DNA from: Procambarus clarkii
Taxonomy: Eukaryota; Arthropoda; Malacostraca; Decapoda; Cambaridae
Assembly: GCF_040958095.1 (NCBI RefSeq)
Contig: NC_091193.1
Coordinates: forward strand, 30,086,565 to 30,150,564
Direction: 5' to 3'
DNA: 64,000 bases
Part shown: piece by piece, positions 21,901-33,772 of the stretch
Numbering within the stretch: position 1 is the first letter of the stretch
Layout of the letters: the number at the start of each line of letters is the position of its first letter
The notes under the pieces: generated by a model
Seen by the model: the letters and a program-made list of their open reading frames with translations, nothing else
Told to the model about the DNA's origin: nothing
Database searches by the model: none
Program-made: the position numbers and the translations under genes

Positions 21901-24900
21901 GTGTTGTCTCACCTGTCCCCACTGTTGTCTCACCTGTCCCCATTGTTGTCTCACCTGTCCCCACTGTTGTCTCACCTGTCCCCAGTGTTGTCTCACCTGT
22001 CCCCAGTGTTGTCTCACCTGTCCCCAGTGTTGTCTCACCTGTCACTGTTGTCTCGCCTGTCCCCAGTGTTGCCTCACCTGTCCCCAGTGTTGCCTCACCT
22101 GTCCCCAGTGTTGCCTCACCGGTCACTGTTGCCTCACCTGTCCCCAGTGTTGCCTCACCTGTCCCCAGTGTTGCCTCACCTGTCCCCAGTGTTGTCTTGC
22201 CTGTCCCCAGTGTTGCCTCACCTGTCCCCAGTGTTGTCTCACCTGTCCCCAGTGTTGTCTCACCTGTCCCCAGTGTTGTCTTGCCTGTCCCCAGTGTTGC
22301 CTCACCTGTCCCCAGTGTTGCCTCACCTGTCCCCACTGTTGCCTCACCTGTCCCCAGTGTTGTCTCACCTGTCCCCAGTGTTGTCTTGCCTGTCCCCAGT
22401 GTTGCCTCACCTGTCCCCAGTGTTGCCTTACCTGTCCCCACTGTTGCCTCACCTGTCCCCAGTGTTGCCTCTCCTGTCCCCAGTGTTGTCTCACCTGTCC
22501 CCAGTGTTGCCTCACCTGTCCCCAGTGTTGCCTCACCTGTCCCCAGTGTTGTCTCACCTGTCCCCAGTGTTGTCTCACCTGTCCCCAGTGTTGTCTCACC
22601 TGTCCCCAGTGTTGCCTCACCTGTCCCCAGTGTTGCCTCACCTGTTCCCAGTGTTGTCTCACCTGTCCCCAGTGTTGCCTCACCTGTCCCCAGTGTTGTC
22701 TCACCTGTCCCCAGTGTTGTCTCACCTGTCACTGTTGCCTCACCTGTCCCCAGTGTTGCCTCACCTGTCCCCAGTGTTGTCTCACCTGTCCCCAGTGTTG
22801 CCTCACCTGTCCCCAGTGTTGCCTCACCTGTCCCCAGTGTTGTCTCACCTGTCACTGTTGCCTCACCTGTCCCCAGTGTTGCCTCACCTGTCCCCAGTGT
22901 TGCCTCATCTGTCCGCAGTGTTGCCTCACCTGTCCCCAGTGTTGTCTCACCTGTCCCCAGTGTTGCCTCACCTGTCCCCAGTGTTGCCTCACCTGTCCCC
23001 AGTGTTGTCTCACCTGTCACTGTTGTCTCACCTGTCCCCAGTGTTGCCTCACCTGTCCCCAGTGTTGTCTCACCTGTCCCCAGTGTTGCCTCACCTGTCC
23101 CCAGTGTTGCCTCACCTGTCCCCAGTGTTGCCTCCCCTGTCACTGTTGTCTTGCCTGTCCCCAGTGTTGCCTCACCTGTCACTGTTGTCTTGCCTGTCCC
23201 CAGTGTTGCCTCACCTGTCCCCAGTGTTGCCTCACCTGTCCCCAGTGTTGTCTCACCAGTCCTCAGTGTTGCCTCACCTGTCCCCAGTATTGTCTCACCT
23301 GTCCCCAGTGTTGCCTCACCTGTCCCCAGTGTTGCCTCACCTGTCCCCAGTGTTGCCTCCCCTGTCACTGTTGTTTTGCCTGTCCCCAGTGTTGCCTCAC
23401 CTGTCCCCAGTGTTGCCTCACCTGTCCCCAGTGTTGTCTCACCTGTCCCCAGTGTTGTCTCACCTGTCCTCAGTGTTGCCTCACCTGTCCCTAGTGTTGT
23501 CTCACCTGTCCCCAGTGTGGCCTCACCTGTCCCCAGTGTTGCCTCACCTGTCCCCAGTGTTGCCTCCCCTGTCACTGTTGTCTTGCCTGTCCCCAGTGTT
23601 GCCTCACCGGTCACTGTTGCCTCACCTGTCCCCAGTGTTGCCTCACCTGTCCCCAGTGTTGTCTTGCCTGTCCCCAGTGTTGCCTCACCTGTCCCCAGTG
23701 TTGTCTCACCTGTCCCCAGTGTTGTCTCACCTGTCCCCAGTGTTGTCTTGCCTGTCCCCAGTGTTGCCTCACCGGTCACTGTTGCCTCACCTGTCCCCAG
23801 TGTTGCCTCACCTGTCCCCACTGTTGCCTCACCTGTCCCCAGTGTTGTCTCACCTGTCCCCAGTGTTGTCTTGCCTGTCCCCAGTGTTGCCTCACCTGTC
23901 CCCAGTGTTGCCTTACCTGTCCCCACTGTTGCCTCACCTGTCCCCAGTGTTGCCTCTCCTGTCCCCAGTGTTGTCTCACCTGTCCCCAGTGTTGCCTCAC
24001 CTGTCCCCAGTGTTGCCTCACCTGTCCCCAGTGTTGTCTCACCTGTCCCCAGTGTTGTCTCGCCTGTCCCCAGTGTTGTCTCACCTGTCCCCTGTGTTGC
24101 CTCACCTGTCCCCAGTGTTGCCTCACCTGTTCCCAGTGTTGTCTCACCTGTCCCCAGTGTTGCCTCACCTGTCCCCAGTGTTGTCTCACCTGTCCCCAGT
24201 GTTGTCTCACCTGTCACTGTTGCCTCACCTGTCCCCAGTGTTGCCTCACCTGTCCCCAGTGTTGTCTCACCTGTCACTGTTGCCTCACCTGTCCCCAGTG
24301 TTGTCTCACCTGTCCCCAGTGTTGCCTCACCTGTCCCCAGTGTTGCCTCACCTGTCCCCAGTGTTGCCTCACCTGTCCCCAGTGTTGCCTCACCTGTCCC
24401 CAGTGTTGTCTCACCTGTCCCCAGTGTTGCCACACCTGTCCCCAGTGTTGCCTCACCTGTCCCCAGTGTTGCCTCACCTGTCCCCAGTGTTGCCTCACCT
24501 GTCCCCAGTGTTGTTTCACCTGTCCCCAGTGTTGCCTCATCTGTCCCCAGTGTTGCCTCACCTGTCCGCAGTGTTGCCTCATCTGTCCGCAGTGTTGCCT
24601 CACCTGTCCCCAGTGTTGTCTCACCTGTCCCCAGTGTTGCCTCACCTGTCCCCAGTGTTGCCTCACCTGTCCCCAGTGTTGTCTCACCTGTCACTGTTGT
24701 CTCACCTGTCCCCAGTGTTGCCTCACCTGTCCCCAGTGTTGTCTCACCTGTCCCCAGTGTTGCCTCACCTGTCACTGTTGTCTTGCCTGTCCCCAGTGTT
24801 GACTCACCTGTCCCCAGTGTTGTCTCACCTGTCACTGTTGTCTTGCCTGTCCCCAGTGTTGACTCACCTGTCCCCAGTGTTGTCTCACCTGTCACTGTTG

Positions 24901-27900
24901 TCTCACCTGTCCCCAGTGTTGTCTCACCAGTCCCCAGTGTTGCCTCACTTGTCACTGTTGTCTCACCTGTCCCCAGTGTGGCCTCACCTGTCCCCAGTGT
25001 TGTCTCACCTGTCACTGTTGTCTCACCTCTCCCCAGTGTTGCTTCACCTGTCCCCAGTGTTGCCTCACCTGTCCCCAGTGTTGTCTCACCTGTCCCCAGT
25101 GTTGTCTTGCCTGTCCCCAGTGTTGTCTCACCTGTCCCCAGTGTTGCCTCACCTGTCCCCAGTGTTGCCTCACCTGTCCCCAGTGTTGTCTCACCTGTCC
25201 CCAGTGTTGTCTCACCTGTCCCCAGTGTTGTCTCACCTGTCCCCAGTGTTGCCTCACCTGTCCCCAGTGTTGCCTCACCTGTCCCCAGTGTTGTTTCACC
25301 TGTCCCCAGTGTTGCCTCATCTGTCCCCAGTGTTGTCTCACCTGTCCCCAGTGTTGTCTTGCCTGTCCCCAGTGTTGTCTCACCTGTCCCCAGTGTTGCC
25401 TCACCTGTCCCCAGTGTTGTCTCACCTGTCCCCAGTGTTGCCTCACCTGTCCCCAGTGTTGTCTCACCTGTCCCCAGTGTTGCCTCACCTGTCCCTAGTG
25501 TTGTCTCACCTGTCCCCAGTGTTGTCTTGCCTGTCCCCAGTGTTGCCTCACCTGTCCCCAGTGTTGCCTCACCTGTCCCCAGTGTTGTCTCACCTGTCCC
25601 CAGTGTTGTCTTGCCTGTCCCCAGTGTTGCCTCACCTGTCACTGTTGTCTCACCTTACCTGTCACTGTTGTCTCACCTGTCCTCAGTGTTGTCTCACCTG
25701 TCCCCAGTGTTGCCTCACCTGTCCCCAGCGTTGTCTCACCTGTCCCCAGTGTTGCCTCACCTGTCCCCAGTGTTGTCTCACCTGTCCCCAGTCTTGTCTC
25801 ACCTGTCCCCAGTGTTGCCTCACCTGTCCCCAGTGTTGCCTCACCTGTCACTGTTGTCTTGCCTGTCCCCAGTGTTGCCTCACCTGTCCCCAGTCTTGTC
25901 TCACCTGTCCCCAGTCTTGTCTCACCTGTCCCCAGTGTTGCCTCACCTGTCCCCAGTGTTGCCTCACCTGTCCCCAGTGTTGTCTCACCTGTCACTGTTG
26001 CCTCACCTGTCACTGTTGCCTCACCTGTCCCCAGTGTTGCCTCACCTGTCACTGTTGCCTCACCTGTCACTGTTGTCTTGCCTGTCCCCAGTGTTGTCTC
26101 ACCTGTCACTGTTGCCTCACCTGTCACTGTTGCCTCACCTGTCCCCAGTGTTGCCTCACCTGTCGCCAGTGTTGTCTCACCTGTCACTGTTGCCTCACCT
26201 GTCACTGTTGCCTCACCTGTCCCCAGTGTTGCCTCACCTGTCCCCAGTGCTGTCTTGCCTGTCCCCAGTGTTGTCTCACCTGTCCCCAGTGTTGTCTCAC
26301 CTGTCCCCAGTGTTGTCTCACCTGTCACTGTTGCCTCACCTGTCCCCAGTGTTGTCTCACCTGTCCCCAGTGTTGTCTTGCCTGTCCCAGTGTTGCCTCA
26401 CCTGTCACTGTTGTCTCGCCTGTCCCCAGTGTTGCCTCACCTGTCCCCAGTGGTGCCTCACCTGTCCCCAGTGTTGCCTCACCGGTCACTGTTGCCTCAC
26501 CTGTCCCCAGTGTTGCCTCACCTGTCCCCAGTGTTGTCTCGCCTGTCCCCTGTGTTGTCTTGCCTGTCCCCAGTGTTGTCTTGCCTGTCCCCAGTGTTGC
26601 CTCACCTGTCCCCAGTGTTGCCTCACCTGTCTCCAGTGTTGTCTCACCTGTCCCCAGTGTTGCCTCACCTGTCCCCAGTGTTGCCTCACCAGTCCCCAGT
26701 GTTGCCTCACCTGTCCCCAGTGTTGTCTCACCTGTCCCCAGTGTTGCCTCACCTGTCCCAAGTGTTGCCTCACCAGTCCCCAGTGTTGCCTCACCTGTCC
26801 CCAGTGTTGTCTCACCTGTCCCCAGTGTTGCCTCACCTGTCCCCAGTGTTGTCTCACCTGTCCCCAGTGTTGCCTCACCTGTCCCCAGTGTTGTCTCACC
26901 TGTCCCCAGTGTTGTCTTGCCTGTCCCCAGGGTTGTCTTGACTGTCCCCAGTGTTGCCTCACCTGTCCTCAGTGTTGTCTCACCTGTCCCCAGTGTTGTC
27001 TCACCTGTCCCCAGTGTTGCCTCACCTGTCCCCAGTGTTGTCTCACCTGTCACTGTTGCCTCACCTGTCCCCAGTGTTGTCTCACCTGTCCCCAGTGTTG
27101 TCTCACCTGTCCCCAGTGTTGTCTTGCCTGTCCCCAGTGTTGCCTCACCTGTCCCCAGTGTTGTCTCACCTGTCCCCAGTGTTGCCTCACCTGTCCCCAG
27201 TGTTGCCTCACCTGTCCCCAGTGTTGTCTCACCTGTCCCCAGTGTTGCCTCACCTGTCCCCAGTGTTGTCTCACCTGTCCCCAGTGTTGTCTCACCTGTC
27301 CCCAGTGTTGCCTCACCTGTCCCCAGTGTTGCCTCACCTGTCCCCAGTGTTGTCTCACCTGTCCCCAGTGTTGTCTCACCTGTCCCCAGTGTTGCCTTAC
27401 CTGTCCCCAGTGTTGTCTCACCTGTCCCCAGTGTTGCCTCACCTGTCCCCAGTGTTGCCTCACCTGTCCCCAGTGTTGTCTCACCTGTCACTGTTGTCTC
27501 ACCTGTCCCCAGTGTTGCCTTACCTGTCCCCAGTGTTGCCTCACCTGTCACTGTTGTCTCACCTGTCCCCAGTGTTGTCTCACCTGTCCCCAGTGTTGTC
27601 TCACCTGTCACTGTTGTCTTGCCTGTCCCCAGTGTTGTCTCACCTGTCACTGTTGTCTCACCTGTCCCAAGTGTTGTCTCACCTGTCCCCAGTGTTGTCT
27701 TGCCTGTCCCCAGTGTTGCCTCACCTGTCCCCAGTGTTGCCTCACCTGTCACTGTTGTCTCACCTGTCCCCAGTGTTGTCTCACCTGTCACTGTTGTCTC
27801 ACCTGTCCCCAGTGTTGCCTTACCTGTCCCCAGTGTTGTCTCACCTGTCCCCAGTATTGCCTCACCTGTCCCCAGTGTTGCCTCACCTGTCCCCAGTGTT

Positions 27901-30900
27901 GTCTCACCTGTCACTGTTGTCTCACCTGTCCCCAGTGTTGTCTCACCTGTCCCCAGTGTTGCCTCACCTGTCCCCAGTGTTGCCTCACCTGTCCCCAGTG
28001 TTGTCTCACCTGTCACTGTTGTCTTGCCTGTCCCCAGTGTTGTCTCACCTGTCACTGTTGTCTCACCTGTCCCCAGTGTTGCCTCACCTGTCCCCAGTGT
28101 TGCCTCACCTGTCCCCAGTGTTGCCTCACCTGTCCCCAGTGTTGCCTCACCTGTCCCCAGTGTTGTCTCACCTGTCCGCAGTGTTGTCTCACCTGTCCCC
28201 AGTGTTGCCTCACCTGTCACTGTTGTCTTGCCTGTCCCCAGTGCTGTCTCACCTGTCCCCAGTGTTTTCTCACCTGTCCCCAGTGTTGTCTCACCTGTCC
28301 CCAGTGTTGTCTCACCTGTCCCCAGTGTTGCCTCACCTGTCCCCAGTGTTGTCTCACCTGTCACTGTTGTCTCACCTGTCCCCAGTGTTGTCTCACCTGT
28401 CCCCAGTGTTGCCTCACCTGTCCCCAGTGTTGCCTCACCTGTCCCCAGTGTTGTCTCACCTGTCCCCAGTGTTGTCTCACCTGTCCCCAGTGTTGCCTCA
28501 CCTGTCACTGTTGTCTTGCCTGTCACCAGTGCTGTCTCACCTGTCCCCAGTGTTGTCTCACCTGTCCCCAGTGTTGTCTCACCTGTCCCCAGTGTTGTCT
28601 CACCTGTCCCCAGTGTTGCCTCACCTGTCCCCAGTGTTGTCTCACCTGTCACTGTTGTCTCACCTGTCCCCAGTGTTGTCTCACCTGTCCCCAGTGTTGT
28701 CTCACCTGTCCCCAGTGTTGTCTCACCTGTCACTGTTGTCTCACCTGTCCCCAGTGTTGCCTCACCTGTCCCCAGTGTTGTCTCACCTGTCACTGTTGTC
28801 TCACCTGTCCCCAGTGTTGCCTCACCTGTCCCCAGTGTTGTCTCACCTGTCACTGTTGTCTCACCTGTCCCCAGTGTTGTCTTGCCTGTCCTCAGTGTTG
28901 TCTCACCTGTCACTGTTGTCTTACCTGTCCCCAGTGTTGCCTCACCTGTCCCCAGTGTTGTCTCACCTGTCCCCAGTGTTGCCTCACCTGTCACTGTTGT
29001 CTTGCCTGTCCCCAGTGCTGTCTCACCTGTCCCCAGTGTTGTCTCACCTGTCCCCAGTGTTGCCTCACCTGTCCCCAGTGTTGTCTCACCTGTCACTGTT
29101 GTCTTGCCTGTCCCCAGTGCTGTCTCACCTGTCCCCAGTGTTGTCTCACCTGTCCCCAGTGTTGTCTCACCTGTCCCCAGTGTTGTCTCACCTGTCCCCA
29201 TTGTTGCCTCACCTGTCCCCAGTGTTGTCTCACCTGTCCCCAGTGTTGTCTCACCTGTCCCCAGTGTTGCCTCACCTGTCCCCAGTGTTGTCTCACCTGT
29301 CCCCAGTGTTGTCTCACCTGTCCCCAGTGTTGTCTCACCTGTCACTGTTGTCTCACCTGTCCCCAGTGTTGCCTCACCTGTCCCCAGTGTTGTCTCACCT
29401 GTCCCCAGTGTTGTCTCACCTGTCCCCAGTGTTGTCTCACCTGTCCCCAGTGTTGTCTCACCTGTCCTCAGTGTTGCCTCACCTGTCACTGTTGTCTCAC
29501 CTGTCCCCAGTGTTGTCTCACCTGTCCCCAGTGTTGTCTCACCTGTCCCCAGTGTTGTCTCACCTGTCCCCAGTGTTGCCTCACCTGTCACTGTTGTCTC
29601 ACCTGTCCCCAGTGTTGTCTCACCTGTCCCCAGTGTTGTCTCACCTGTCCCCAGTGTTGTCTCACCTGTCCCCAGTGTTGTCTCACCTGTCCCCAGTGTT
29701 GCCTCACCTGTCCCCAGTGTTGTCTCACCTGTCACTGTTGTCTCACCTGTCCCCAGTGTTGTCTCACCTGTCCCCAGTGTTGTCTCACCTGTCCCCAGTG
29801 TTGTCTCACCTGTCCCCAGTGTTGTCTCACCTGTCACTGTTGTCTTGCCTGTCCCCAGTGTTGTCTCACCTGTCCCCAGTGTTGCCTCACCTGTCCCCAG
29901 TGTTGCCTCACCTGTCCCTAGTGTTGCCTCACCTGTCCCCAGTGTTGTCTCACCTGTCCCCAGTGTTTCCTCACCTGTCCCCAGTGTTGTCTCACCTGTC
30001 CCCAGTGTTGTCTCACCTGTCCCCAGTGTTGTCTCACTTGTCCCCAGTGTTTCCTCACCTGTCCCCAGTGTTGTCTCACCTGTCCCCAGTGTTGTCTCAC
30101 CTGTCCCCAGTGTTGTCTTACCTGTCACTGTTGTCTCACCTGTCCCCAGTGTTGTCTCACCTGTCACTGTTGTCTTGCCTGTCCCCAGTGTTGCCTCACC
30201 TGTCCCCAGTGTTGTCTCACCTGTCCCCAGTGTTGCCTCACCTGTCACTGTTGTCTTGCCTGTCCCCAGTGTTGCCTCACCTGTCCCAAGTGTTGTCTCA
30301 CCTGTCCCCAGTGTTGTCTCACCTGTCACTGTTGTCTTGCCTGTCCCCAGTGTTGCCTCACCTGTCCCCAGTGTTGTCTCACCTGTCCCCAGTATTGTCT
30401 CACCTGTCCCCAGTGTTGTCTCACCTGTCCCCAGTGTTGTCTCACCTGTCACTGTTGTCTCACCTGTCCCTAGTGTTGCCTCACCTGTCCCCAGTGTTGC
30501 CTCACCTGTCCCCAGTGTTTCCTCACCTGTCCCCAGTGTTGTCTCACCTGTCCCCAGTGTTGTCTCACCTGTCCCCAGTGTTGCCTCACCTGTCACTGTT
30601 GTCTTGCCTGTCCCCAGTGTTGCCTCACCTGTCACTGTTGTCTCACCTGTCCCCAGTGTTGCCTCACCTGTCCCCAGTGTTGTCTCACCTATCCCCAGTG
30701 TTGTCTCACCTGTCCCCAGTGTTGTCTCACCTGTCCCCAGTGTTGTCTCACCTGTCCCCAGTGTTGTCTCACCTGTCACTGTTGTCTCACCTGTCCCCAG
30801 TGTTGTCTCACCTGTCACTGTTGTCTCACCTGTCCCCACTGTTGTCTCACCTGTCACTGTTGTCTTGCCTGTCCCCAGTGTTGCCTCACCTGTCCCCAGT

Positions 30901-32333
30901 GTTGCCTCACCTGTCCCCAGTGTTGTCTCACCTGTCCCCAGTGTTGTCTCACCTGTCCCCAGTGTTGTCTCGCCTGTCCCCAGTGTTGTCTCACCTGTCA
31001 CTGTTGTCTCACCTGTCCCCAGTGTTGTCTCACCTGTCACTGTTGTCTTGCCTGTCCCCAGTGTTGCCTCACCTGTCCCCAGTGTTGTCTTACCTGTCAC
31101 TGTTGTCTCACCTGTCCCTAGTGTTGTCTCACCTGTCCCCAGTGTTGTCTCACCTGTCCCTAGTGTTGTCTCACCTGTCCCCAGTGTTGTCTCACCTGTC
31201 CCCAGTGTTGCCTCACCTGTCCCCAGTGTTGTCTCACCTGTCCCCAGTGTTGTCTCACCTGTCCCCAGTGTTGTCTCACCTGTCCCCAGTGTTGTCTCAC
31301 CTGTCCCCAGTGTTGTCTCACCTGTCCCCAGTGTTGTCTCACCTGTCCCCAGTGTTGCCTCACCTGTCACTGTTGTCTCACCTGTCCCCAGTGTTGTCTC
31401 ACCTGTCCCCAGTGTTGCCTCACCTGTCACTGTTGTCTCACCTGTCCCCAGTGTTGTCTCACCTGTCCCCAGTGTTGTCTCACCTGTCCCCAGTGTTGCC
31501 TCACCTGTCACTGTTGTCTCACCTGTCCCCAGTGTTGTCTCACCTGTCCCCAGTGTTGTCTCACCTGTCCCCAGTGTTGTCTCGCCTGTCCCCAGTGTTG
31601 TCTCACCTGTCCCTAGTGTTGCCTCACCTGTCCACAGTGTTGCCTCACCTGTCCCCAGTGTTGCCTCACCTGTCCCCAGTGTTGTCTCGCCTGTCCCCAG
31701 TGTTGTCTCACCTGTCCCCAGTGTTGTCTCACCTGTCCCCAGTGTTGCCTCACCTGTCCCCAGTGTTGTCTTGCCTGTCCCCAGTGTTGTCTCACCTGTC
31801 CCCAGTGTTGTCTCACCTGTCCCCAGTGTTGTCTCACCTGTCCCCAGTGTTGCCTCACCTGTCCCCAGTGTTGTCTCACCTGTCACTGTTGTCTCACCTG
31901 TCCCTGGTGTTGCCTCACCTGTCCCCAGTGTTGTCTCACCTGTCCCTAGTGTTGCCTCACCTGTCCCCAGTGTTGCCTCACCTGTCCCCAGTGTTGCCTC
32001 ACCTGTCCCCAGTGTTGTCTCGCCTGTCCCCAGTGTTGTCTCACCTGTCCCCAGTGTTGTCTCACCTGTCCCCAGTGTTGCCTCACCTGTCCCCAGTGTT
32101 GTCTTGCCTGTCCCCAGTGTTGTCTCACCTGTCCCCAGTGTTGTCTCACCTGTCCCCAGTGTTGTCTCACCTGTCCCCAGTGTTGCCTCACCTGTCCCCA
32201 GTGTTGTCTCACCTGTCACTGTTGTCTCACCTGTCCCCAGTGTTGCCTCACCTGTCCCCAGTGTTGCCTCACCTGTCCCCAGTGTTGTCTCACCTGTCCC
32301 CAGTGTTGTCTCACCTGTCACTGTTGCCTCATA
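12906..32333 (+). repeat. 21/18-bp C-rich satellite (about 19.2 kb)
   Basis: A tandem array of a 21-bp unit (CACCTGTCCCCAGTGTTG plus CCT or TCT), mixed with an 18-bp variant in which CCCCAGTG is shortened to CACTG. Both lengths are multiples of three and contain no stop in the plus frames, so enormous open frames appear: SPVPSVA, LSPVLPH, CLTCPQC, and antisense TLGTGEA. Rare variants trace duplications. CACCTTACCT occurs at 18121, 19547, 21314 and 25651. CACCGGTCAC occurs at 20381 and 22117. CTGCCCCCAG occurs at 17581 and 19007, a spacing of 1426 bp. The array is interrupted once, at 15766-15967, by a Penelope-like insertion. Confidence 0.97.
15756..15977. mobile_element. Penelope-like palindromic insertion in the satellite
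   Basis: Two inverted pLTR arms (about 15766-15843 and 15855-15931) are joined by GAGTGATCATTC and followed by the pLTR extension ending CATCGCCTGC at 15967. Satellite sequence TGTCCCCAGT is duplicated at 15756-15765 and 15968-15977 as a target-site duplication. Both arms carry the hairpin plus CGAAAC/TGAAAC hammerhead-like half. The element has no coding capacity and probably depends on an autonomous Penelope element elsewhere. Confidence 0.85.
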
Positions 32334-33130
32334 GCGGAGGACTTGCGCGCCCGGGGCCTTTTGGCTTCGGGCTTGCGGTTCTTTTCCCTCCTGGGCCTGT
32401 CCTCGGATTGGCTCGTGGAGGATGTGAGGACGCTTGGGTCCGTCCCGGGGTCCGGCGCCTTGTCCTCGGCAGCGCGTTCGTCGGCTGCCTTGTTGAAGCT
32501 GTTCACGCCGATTTTGTGTGATGCGGTTTTCCTGTTTTTGCTTTCTGTCTCGCGTATCGGCAGACGGTGCTGGGCTCCTCCGTGGAATCTGCTTGGGCTC
32601 TGGCTCTTAGGCGTTCTTCGCCTTTTTGTTCTCTTCTGTTTGAGGAGTCGGCTGGGGCGCAGTTTATTCAGGCTGCGTCGTCGGCTTGTCGTCCGATGTT
32701 GAACTTGATGGTTTTCCGGGGGTCCCGGGGTGGGTCTTCCCGGAAGGGTCGTGCCAGGGCTCAGGGTTCCTCTCGTCATGGTAGGCCACTGGTGTCAGGT
32801 TAGGGTTCGGCTCCTACCTCGGACCCTCCCTCGTCTGGTCGGCGCGGTGTTCGCTCTGTGCGGGGTTCTGGGTCTCGTAAGGGTTGCCGGCCCTTTCGCG
32901 GTTTGCTCCATTGACGGAGCGATGGGGGAGGGCGGCTTGCGCTGTTCGCCCACATCTGGTCCCACGATTCGTGGGCCTTTTGGGTCGTGTCTGTCGGCCT
33001 GCGGTGGCGTTGGGTGGCACCCCCCGTCCCTTGGTGGGGTCGGGGCTGGCAGGGCAGGTTTCTTTCCCTGCGCTCTGTCGGGTCATCTTGAGTGGGTTCG
33101 CTTGGGCATCGTTGAAACGACGTCGTCCCT
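32334..33130 (+). pseudogene. DIRS ORF1, 3' remnant, copy A
   Basis: The sequence resumes with GCGGAGGACTTGCGCGCCCG, matching copy F at 63713. It encodes AEDLRARGLLASGLRFFSLL, a leucine-rich helical region of ORF1, followed by a basic Arg/Ser-rich tail (GRSLFRLRRRL) and a linker. The frame is open from 32343 to about 32702 and shifts afterwards. It joins directly to satellite sequence at about 32333. Confidence 0.7.
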
Positions 33131-33772
33131 CAGATGGGTTTTCCGTCTGTTTCCGGTTCTGAAACGGGACTGCGCGGACCTGCGGTTCATTCTGACTTGT
33201 CCCGTCTTAACCCCTGGGTTCATTGCCCCTCCTTTCGGATGACTACGCTGTCTCAGGGTCAGCTCCTCTTGGAGCTGGGCGCTTGGATGGTGTCCTTGGA
33301 CCTCCGGGACGCTTATTGGCATGTCCCGATTCATGCACGGTTCAGGGACTGGCTCGGTTTTGTTGTGGGGCATCCGAGTTACTGCTTTCGTTGTCTCCCG
33401 TTCGGGTTGAACCTGACACCTCACGTGTTCACGCGCTTTATACGGGTTGTGGTGGCCCGTTTGCGTCTCCTAGGTGTTCAGGTGTTGGCCTACCTCGACG
33501 ACTGGCTGGTTTGGGCTCCCAGCCGGTCAGCTTGCTTGCTAGCCAGGGATTTGGTTCTTTCCCAGCTCGCCGGGTTCAGGTTCTTGGTGAACTGGAGGAA
33601 GTCCCATCTGGTCCCATCTCAGGTTCGGACTTGGCTGGATCTCGTTTGGGACTCTCGGACCGCCTCCTTGTCTCTCCCTCCGGAATCTCTCCTGCAGCTG
33701 CGGTCCCACCTTTGTTTCTGGTGGGCCCTCGGGTCACCTGACGGTTGCTCGAGGGGCTGTGCGGGAGCCTGA
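33131..33772 (+). pseudogene. DIRS reverse transcriptase, copy A
   Basis: The open frame 33134-33772 carries the hallmarks of a DIRS/Ngaro-type RT: DLSRLNPWV near the start, SLDLRDAYWHVPIH (first catalytic Asp region), LPFGLNLTPHVFTRF, and YLDDWLV, the YxDD catalytic box, followed by GFRFLVNWRKS. The catalytic aspartates look intact. The frame is lost near 33740, where the RNase H part continues in another frame (from 33745), so the protein would be truncated. Confidence 0.85.

Noticed and set aside
12906-32333. CRISPR-like array
   Set aside because: There are no unique spacers. Units are contiguous 21/18-bp repeats in a eukaryotic genome with no cas genes.
15919-32334. 5471-codon open frame (LSPVLPH / SPVPSVA / CLTCPQC repeats)
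   Set aside because: It follows directly from stop-free 21/18-bp tandem units. All three plus frames and the minus frames are open, and there is no start context, domain or splice structure.
32318-32779. Minus-strand basic ORFs over DIRS ORF1 and linker
   Set aside because: They are antisense shadows of GC-rich ORF1 sequence and are not conserved between DIRS copies.
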